Assembly (NCBI GenBank): GCA_049318845.1
Contig: JBMOFH010000102.1
Span: 1 to 11,873, forward strand
Reading direction: 5' to 3'
DNA from: CAIOZW01 sp049318845
Lineage (GTDB): Bacteria > Acidobacteriota > Blastocatellia > RBC074
DNA length: 11,873 nt
Shown in pieces: positions 6,918-11,873 of the stretch (position 1 is the first letter of the stretch; every line of letters begins with the position of its first letter). The position numbers were made by a program, and so were the translations under genes. Under the pieces are notes generated by a model, which ran no database searches, had not been told where the DNA came from, and worked only from the letters and a program-made list of their open reading frames with translations.

Positions 6918-8639
6918 ATGGCAATAATGAATTTCAATACTACGAATTCAACCTTTCGCCAATTATTGGCCAACGGGCTGAGCTACCGAGTTCCGCCGTT
7001 TCAGCGCGACTACTCGTGGACAGAAGAGGAGTGGGATGACTTGTGGCAGGATATCGTCGGTCTGTTTGAAGCCGACGCTGAGCCGGCGCATTACATGGGC
7101 TACCTTGTCCTGCAATCCTCTGACAGCAAACGCTTCGAGATCATTGATGGTCAACAACGACTCACGACCATCAGCCTGATGATTCTGGCTGGATTGGGGC
7201 ATCTCCAGTATCTTGTCGATGAGAAGCAGGATGCCGACAATAACACAAAAAGGAAAGAGCAACTTCAGGGCAGCTACATTGGCTATATTGATCCGGTGAG
7301 TCTCGTGCCGCGTTCCAGGCTGGAACTAAACCGTCACAATAATCGCTTTTACCAGACTTACCTGGTTACCCTGGAAAAACTGCCGCAACGGGGACTCAAT
7401 GCTTCCGAGCACCAATTGCGAAAAGCCTTTATCTGGTTTAAGGAGCGTCTCGGATCGCGCTTTGGCTCCACAACCTCCAGTGGAATGGATCTGACAGCCT
7501 TTCTGGACGTACTGGTGGACAAACTTTTTTTCACGGTAATTACCGTGACCGATGAATTGAATGCCTTCAAAGTCTTCGAAACCCTCAACGCCAGAGGGGT
7601 GAGGCTCTCGGCGACCGATCTGCTGAAAAACTATCTGTTTTCAGTCATCAGTTCTCAGGAAACGCATGAAATGGAGCTCAAGGCGATCGAGGATCGATGG
7701 GAACGAATTGTCGGTCTGCTGGGAAGCGAGAGTTTTCCTGAATTTCTGCGGGTATTCTGGAATAGTCGCCACAAGCTGGTGCGCAAGTCCGACCTGTTCA
7801 AAACTATTCGAAGAAGAATAACCACTCGTGACGCGGCTTTTGAATTGCTGCGGGAACTTGATCACGCGGCGGCCAGTTACGCCGCGCTTCGTGACCCGCA
7901 TGATCCGTCGTGGAATAAAGATGAAAAGCAGGCGCTTGAGCAGTTAAGGATGTTTAATGTCCGTCAACCACTGGACATGCTGATGGCGTCCTATGCTAAA
8001 TTCTACGAAACCGAAAGAGCCGCTTTCACCCGAATCATCAGTACAGTTGCGGTCGTGTCATTTCGCTACAATGTTATTTGCAACCTTCAGACTCACGAAC
8101 AGGAAAGGTTGTATAACGATATTGCGTGGAAGGTGTCAGAAGGTAAGTATGCAACTCCCTCCGGGGTAATTGTCGCCCTTCGTGCGGTTTATCCGGACGA
8201 TAGTCAGTTCAAGTCCGCGTTTTCCGAGAAAGAACTGCGAACCACCAACAGCCGCAACAAAAAGGTTGTTCGTTACATCCTCTTTGAAATTGAACGACAA
8301 CGTTCTGGTCAGGATTTCGCTTTTGAGAGTGACACCTACAGCCTTGAGCATATCCTTCCGGAGCATCCCTCCGAAGAATGGTCTTATATCGAGGATTCCA
8401 AACAAGATCGTTTCATCTACCGTCTCGGCAATATGACTCCACTTGAGACGAACCGAAACCGTGATCTGGCCAATCTGGATTACCCGGCAAAGCGGCAAGT
8501 CTACCTGCAGAGCAGTTTTCAAATCACCAGAGCAGTTGCTGAACATTACGATACCTGGGATGAGCAGAAGATCGAAGCGCGGCAAAAGCAGATGGCCACC
8601 ATCGCGGCGGGCATCTGGAAAGCAGATTTTGGAAATTAA
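6918..8639 (+). CDS. DUF262-DUF1524 (GmrSD-like) nuclease/NTPase
   Basis: A 573-residue protein with the two-domain layout of GmrSD-type, type IV modification-dependent restriction enzymes. The N-terminal DUF262 (ParB/Srx-like fold) carries YRVPPFQRDYSW at 23-34 and the catalytic D77-G-Q-Q-R81 box followed by LTT. A further DUF262 motif is FETLNARGVRLSATDLLKNYLF. The C-terminal DUF1524 is a His-Me (HNH-like) nuclease with E477-H478-I479, G504-N-M-T507 and the N...N...Y...K...Y...S series that follows. ATG 6918 is preceded by AAGG (6907-6910); TTG 6912 is a poorer choice. Known relatives cleave glucosylated or otherwise modified phage DNA. No partner gene is adjacent. The gene is AT-richer than its neighbours (8221-8280 counts 28/60 GC), suggesting acquisition by transfer. 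Confidence 0.88.
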   Translation: MAIMNFNTTNSTFRQLLANGLSYRVPPFQRDYSWTEEEWDDLWQDIVGLFEADAEPAHYMGYLVLQSSDSKRFEIIDGQQRLTTISLMILAGLGHLQYLVDEKQDADNNTKRKEQLQGSYIGYIDPVSLVPRSRLELNRHNNRFYQTYLVTLEKLPQRGLNASEHQLRKAFIWFKERLGSRFGSTTSSGMDLTAFLDVLVDKLFFTVITVTDELNAFKVFETLNARGVRLSATDLLKNYLFSVISSQETHEMELKAIEDRWERIVGLLGSESFPEFLRVFWNSRHKLVRKSDLFKTIRRRITTRDAAFELLRELDHAAASYAALRDPHDPSWNKDEKQALEQLRMFNVRQPLDMLMASYAKFYETERAAFTRIISTVAVVSFRYNVICNLQTHEQERLYNDIAWKVSEGKYATPSGVIVALRAVYPDDSQFKSAFSEKELRTTNSRNKKVVRYILFEIERQRSGQDFAFESDTYSLEHILPEHPSEEWSYIEDSKQDRFIYRLGNMTPLETNRNRDLANLDYPAKRQVYLQSSFQITRAVAEHYDTWDEQKIEARQKQMATIAAGIWKADFGN

Positions 8640-8672
8640 TACTGAAAAGCGACGTTATTCTGGATGCCTTAC

Positions 8673-8682
8673 CCTGGCCAGG
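8673..8682. other. 10-bp palindrome in the intergenic gap
   Basis: CCTGGCCAGG is a perfect palindrome 33 bp after the DUF262-DUF1524 stop, in the 115-bp gap before the desaturase gene, and is followed by a CCCGGGGG run. It may be chance in GC-rich DNA or a short regulatory dyad. No promoter was recognised in this gap. Confidence 0.25.
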
Positions 8683-8754
8683 CCCGGGGGAGATCAGGCA
8701 CGGCGAGTTTGATAGATTAGCGCCGAAGGGGCTGAAGAGGTATTAAACGAGCTT

Positions 8755-9591
8755 ATGGAATCGATCATCACCTATTTCGACAATATCTCATCGCGGGACC
8801 GGTCACTGATTCTGGCCGGTGGCATCGCATTCTTCTGGATGCTCGAAGCGTTTTTTCCGCTCTTCCGCTTCACTTATCGTAAATGGCGCCACGCTGCGAT
8901 CAACCTCTTCTTTACGCTGACGACGATTATCGTCAACTTTGGCCTTGCTGCAATCCTGTTGAGAACCAGTGACTGGACTCAGGAGCACCAGTTGGGACTG
9001 CTGTTTCTATTGCCGGGACTGCCGCTCATCGTTTATGCGATCATTGGTCTGCTCGGGCTCGACCTGATTGGCGCATTCGGGATTCACTGGCTTGAGCACA
9101 AGATACCGGTGATGTGGCAATTCCATCTCATTCATCACACCGATGTCGAGGTGGATACGACGAGCGCGAACAGGCATCATCCCGGGGAGAGCGTTTTCAG
9201 ATTCGTTCAGACGACGCTGGCGGTATTTATCCTTGGTGCCCCGATCTGGATGATAATGCTCTATCAGGCACTCTCCGTGGTTACCTCACAGTTCAATCAT
9301 GCCAATATTCGTCTGCCGGAGCAGCTCGACCGGATTCTGAGTCTGGTGATCGTCACTCCGAACATGCACCACGTCCATCATCATTACGTGCTGCCGCAGA
9401 CCGATACCAATTATGGCAACATTTTCGCGATCTGGGACCGGATCTTCGGTACTTTCACGACGATGAAGCAGGAAGACCTCCATTATGGCATCGACACCCA
9501 CCCGGAAGCGCGCGAGCATTCCAGCATCTTTCAATTACTGCTGATCCCGTTCAGACCCTGCCGCAAACCTGCCATGGGCCGCGAAGGTTAG
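8755..9591 (+). CDS. Fatty acid hydroxylase / sterol desaturase family membrane enzyme
   Basis: A 278-residue integral membrane protein with the histidine clusters that bind the di-iron centre of the superfamily: H111-x3-H115, H124-x2-H127-H128, H141-H142 and H205-HVH-H209/H210. Hydrophobic segments near residues 17-35, 47-66, 80-103 and 150-178 provide the membrane anchors. The histidine boxes would face the cytoplasm. Members use O2 and electrons to hydroxylate or desaturate lipids such as sterols, fatty acids, carotenoids or hopanoid-like molecules; the substrate here cannot be told. ATG 8755 has an AAGAGG 14 nt upstream, a rather long spacing. There is no neighbouring lipid-pathway gene that would narrow the role. 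Confidence 0.87.
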   Translation: MESIITYFDNISSRDRSLILAGGIAFFWMLEAFFPLFRFTYRKWRHAAINLFFTLTTIIVNFGLAAILLRTSDWTQEHQLGLLFLLPGLPLIVYAIIGLLGLDLIGAFGIHWLEHKIPVMWQFHLIHHTDVEVDTTSANRHHPGESVFRFVQTTLAVFILGAPIWMIMLYQALSVVTSQFNHANIRLPEQLDRILSLVIVTPNMHHVHHHYVLPQTDTNYGNIFAIWDRIFGTFTTMKQEDLHYGIDTHPEAREHSSIFQLLLIPFRPCRKPAMGREG

Positions 9592-9654
9592 CAGATTGGG
9601 GCCAAATAGTGCCCAAATCACGGCTGGAAATAGTTGCGGTGGAATGATTCAGTG

Positions 9655-9673
9655 CGAGGATTATAATCACTCG
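9655..9673. promoter_or_regulatory. Candidate promoter -10 box inside a dyad
   Basis: TATAAT at 9662-9667 is a perfect sigma-70-type -10 box and sits in the palindrome GATTATAATC (9659-9668). The dyad extends to CGAG/CTCG arms with one unpaired A (9669), giving 9-bp arms overall. A good -35 is lacking at normal spacing (TTGCGG at 9634 is 22 bp away), so recognition may need an activator, or the match may be chance. It lies about 115 bp before the hydrolase start, in the 191-bp gap 9592-9782, in which nothing else stands out. Confidence 0.35.
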
Positions 9674-9782
9674 TACGACTATTTTATCGGTAAAAGTTTG
9701 CCGTTCGAGCGTTCAAAATGGGACGCGATGTTTGGGCTCCGTCAGATTTACAAGCCTGAAATAACTGGAGGATAGCAGCAAT

Positions 9783-11510
9783 ATGGCAGGAAAAAGGCAT
9801 ATCTTGTTGGCGATATTTATGGTGGTGTCTGCAGGGTTGGCGACAACTGGTCTGGCATTGGATCACCGGACCCCGATCGGGAGCGGGTATGGAGCGAACG
9901 GGGACTTTGGGGTTAAAAGCGATCGTTTCCCGAGCCCGCTTTACGATCGCGAGGATGTTTACATTTTCCGTCCGGAGGGGGTGACCGGGAAGGTGCCGGT
10001 GATCTTCTTCGTGCCTGGATACAGCAACAACGATCCGGACGAGTATCGGGGGTTGATCGATCATATTGTCAGTCGTGGTTACGCGGTTGTATTTACGCCA
10101 TTTCAGTTATTGACGGGGGATCTGACACTGAATGAGAAGCGGTATGACACGATCTGGGCAGGGATGAAGGCGGCGGTGGCACGATATGGTGAGTCGTTCG
10201 ATCTTGAACGAGTGGGTTATGTTGGCCACTCATACGGAGGTGGAGCCGTCTTCGCTATGGCATTGCGAGGATATGAGCGAGAGCGTTGGGGGACGAATGG
10301 CATGATGCTCTTCTCGTTGGCGCCGTGGTACTCATTTCAATTGCAGGTGAAGGATTTCGTGAATTTCCCGGCACATACGAAGATGGTCGTGCAGGTTTAC
10401 GAGGACGACAAGGTCAACGATCACCAGATAGCAAAGGTGCTCTTCGATCGGATCAATCTGCCGTCGAGCGAGAAAGACTTCATGCTGGTGCGGAGTGACC
10501 GAAATGGAGCGGCGCGAATCGATGCCGCGCACGGTGCGCCGGAAAGCCGGAAGGAGGAGGACGCGATCGATTTTTATGCGATTTACCGCACTTTTGATGG
10601 ACTTGCCAGGTATGCTTTTGCAGGAGACGAGGTCGCGAAGCTCGTCGCACTTGGGAATGGTGCGTCTGATCAGCGCTTTATGGGATCATGGGGAAATGGA
10701 CAACCGATTCGTGAGATGCTGGCTGGTGACTGCGTCGGGATTACAAGGACGCCACTGTCCTTTCTCTTTCCCTATCTGGGAGGTGGCCCGAAGGGTCTGG
10801 TCAGTGTCTCTTCGGCAAGCCTGAAGCCGACGATACTTGCGCCAGAGTCACTGGTCTCAGCCTGGGGCACAAATTTCTCATCCTGGCCACTTTCAAGTGA
10901 CAGCGGGCCGGTTATGGAACTGAATGGAACCGTCGTCAAGGTGAAGGATGGTGCCTGTGTCGAGCGTATCGCTCCGGTATTCTTTGTTTCGCCGACGCAG
11001 GTCAGCTATCTTGTTCCACCGGGCAGCGTGAGTGGTGCTGGCACGGTCAGCATCTACAATGCGGAGGGTGGCCAGGCGATCTCGGCGGTGAAAATTGGTA
11101 AGGTTGCGCCTGCGCTCTTTACCGCGAATGGGACGGGATCGGGCCCGGCGGCAATGTCTGTTCTGAGAATTGGCACTGCAGGGAAGACGGAGTATGAGAA
11201 TCCCCTCCGGTTCGATTTTGGAAGGAATGCCTTTGTCGCAATGCCGATTGAAATCGCACGGCCAGGAGAGCAGGTTTTCTTACAGCTATTCGGAACCGGA
11301 CTGCGCTTCCGAAGCAATCTGACAAATGTCAAAGCGACATTAGGTGGTGTGGCGGTCGAGGTGACATTTGTCGGTTCTCAGCAGGACTGGCCGGGCGTTG
11401 ACCAGGTCAATCTGCGTTTGCCTCCCTCACTTGCCGGGCGTGGTCTGGTTGAGGTTCGGCTTGTCGTTGACCAAATTCCTGTCAATTCGGTCCAGGTCAA
11501 TCTTCGCTGA
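9783..11510 (+). CDS. Secreted alpha/beta hydrolase with C-terminal TIGR03437-like domain
   Basis: A 575-residue protein. Residues 1-26 form a signal peptide (basic MAGKRH, hydrophobic core, probable cleavage after LAL). Residues about 55-320 are an alpha/beta hydrolase: VPVIFFVPGY carries the oxyanion strand, G148-H-S150-Y-G-G is the nucleophile elbow, and D209 or D213 (YEDDKVND) and H250 (DAAHG) are the likely acid and base. The overall pattern resembles dienelactone hydrolase, PAF-acetylhydrolase and polyester-hydrolase relatives. Residues about 340-575 match the Solibacter-type domain TIGR03437: SASLKPTILAPESLVSAWG, then PTQVSYLVPPG, LFGTGLRFRSN and GVDQVNLRLP. Fusion to an active esterase suggests a cell-surface or extracellular ester-degrading enzyme. 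GGAG at 9767 precedes ATG 9783. The substrate is unknown. Confidence 0.85.
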   Translation: MAGKRHILLAIFMVVSAGLATTGLALDHRTPIGSGYGANGDFGVKSDRFPSPLYDREDVYIFRPEGVTGKVPVIFFVPGYSNNDPDEYRGLIDHIVSRGYAVVFTPFQLLTGDLTLNEKRYDTIWAGMKAAVARYGESFDLERVGYVGHSYGGGAVFAMALRGYERERWGTNGMMLFSLAPWYSFQLQVKDFVNFPAHTKMVVQVYEDDKVNDHQIAKVLFDRINLPSSEKDFMLVRSDRNGAARIDAAHGAPESRKEEDAIDFYAIYRTFDGLARYAFAGDEVAKLVALGNGASDQRFMGSWGNGQPIREMLAGDCVGITRTPLSFLFPYLGGGPKGLVSVSSASLKPTILAPESLVSAWGTNFSSWPLSSDSGPVMELNGTVVKVKDGACVERIAPVFFVSPTQVSYLVPPGSVSGAGTVSIYNAEGGQAISAVKIGKVAPALFTANGTGSGPAAMSVLRIGTAGKTEYENPLRFDFGRNAFVAMPIEIARPGEQVFLQLFGTGLRFRSNLTNVKATLGGVAVEVTFVGSQQDWPGVDQVNLRLPPSLAGRGLVEVRLVVDQIPVNSVQVNLR

Positions 11511-11761
11511 GTGTGGGATGTAAGTTCCGTCGTAGTATGCAAATAATTACCCTGGGTGACTGGAATCCATCTGACAACCGGCAAAGGCGGCGCGGCATAT
11601 TTACAGATCGAATTTGAAAAAGGGCTCCGGGATTACAGGTTCGGAGATACAGTCCGGGCTGAAGACAAACAGACCAGGCGACCTGGTATTTGGGTCGAGT
11701 TCGGATAGAATATCGGGGCAACGGAGATGGCAATGGATGAGGGGGATACGAATTACAGGAT

Positions 11762-11873
11762 ATGAAGAACGCGGCAACTGACTATTTTGACAAAACGATG
11801 GAGCTGCTTGGGCAGATTCGGGAGACGCAGATCGAGAACCTGGAGGCGGCGGCGGCGATCTGCGCGCGCAGCA
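11762..11873 (+). CDS. Probable SIS-domain sugar (phosphate) isomerase, N-terminal start
   Basis: Only the first 37 residues are inside the window. They read MKNAATDYFDKTMELLGQIR, then ETQIENLEAAAAICA, which matches the N-terminal helix of sugar isomerase (SIS) domain proteins that usually begin with a YFDxxxELLxxI...ETQ...I..AA pattern. The catalytic SIS core is not visible. The ribosome site is poor (AGGA one base before ATG), and the small frame 11727-11765 upstream ends across this start, so translational coupling is possible. Together with the ROK kinase and oxidoreductases it would fit amino-sugar or hexose catabolism. The 251-bp gap before it (11511-11761) contains only a 50-codon open frame that I do not call a gene. 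Confidence 0.55.
   Translation, partial: MKNAATDYFDKTMELLGQIRETQIENLEAAAAICARS

Noticed and set aside
9596..9616. TTGGG/CCCAA hairpin after the desaturase gene as a terminator
   Set aside because: Only a 5-bp stem and no T-run follows.
11547..11708. Open frame (GTG 11556, about 50 codons) reading a plausible soluble peptide
   Set aside because: No ribosome-binding site, no ATG and no recognised family; it could be a remnant but cannot be supported.

Overview
The window looks like a chromosomal accessory region of a Gram-negative soil-type bacterium, most likely an Acidobacteriota member of the Solibacter kind. The best taxonomic clue is the C-terminal domain of the secreted hydrolase at 9783-11510, which reads like TIGR03437, a domain expanded in Candidatus Solibacter. 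Most genes are GC-rich (a hand count of 5221-5280 gives 43/60 GC), and all genes I accept lie on the + strand. No tRNA, rRNA or CRISPR array was seen.

Layout: (1) 1-1427, the end of a ROK sugar kinase followed by a Gfo/Idh/MocA oxidoreductase, an operon-like sugar-catabolic pair. (2) 1522-2669, a small VOC-fold protein and a six-helix membrane protein. (3) 2634-4937, a foreign-looking, AT-richer block (3481-3540 counts 25/60 GC) bounded by a perfect 68-bp direct repeat (2634-2701 and 4870-4937). It holds a broken C-terminal gene remnant, an AAA-type ATPase, an overlapping partner with a PD-(D/E)xK-like D...ExK signature, and the first 16 codons of what looks like a DUF499 ATPase gene. (4) 4938-5145, the C-terminal scrap and probable right end of an ISL3-family insertion sequence. 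(5) 5176-6276, a second Gfo/Idh/MocA oxidoreductase with QKP in place of EKP. (6) 6424-8639, a small four-helix membrane protein and a DUF262-DUF1524 (GmrSD-like) nuclease. (7) 8755-11510, a fatty acid hydroxylase/sterol desaturase and a secreted alpha/beta hydrolase fused to a TIGR03437-like domain. (8) 11762-end, the start of a probable SIS-domain sugar isomerase.

How the parts fit: the ROK kinase, two Gfo/Idh/MocA enzymes and SIS protein suggest carbohydrate catabolism, interrupted by accessory genes. Two of these look like anti-phage or DNA-restriction functions: the ATPase/nuclease pair with its severed DUF499 neighbour, and the DUF262-DUF1524 protein. The most interesting structure is the repeat-bounded block. 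Recombination between the repeats would remove exactly 2236 bp and place the membrane-protein gene next to the ISL3 scrap. The block therefore looks like a piece cut from a larger DUF499-containing defence cluster and placed here. An assembly join at a 68-bp shared sequence is the main alternative and cannot be excluded from the sequence alone.
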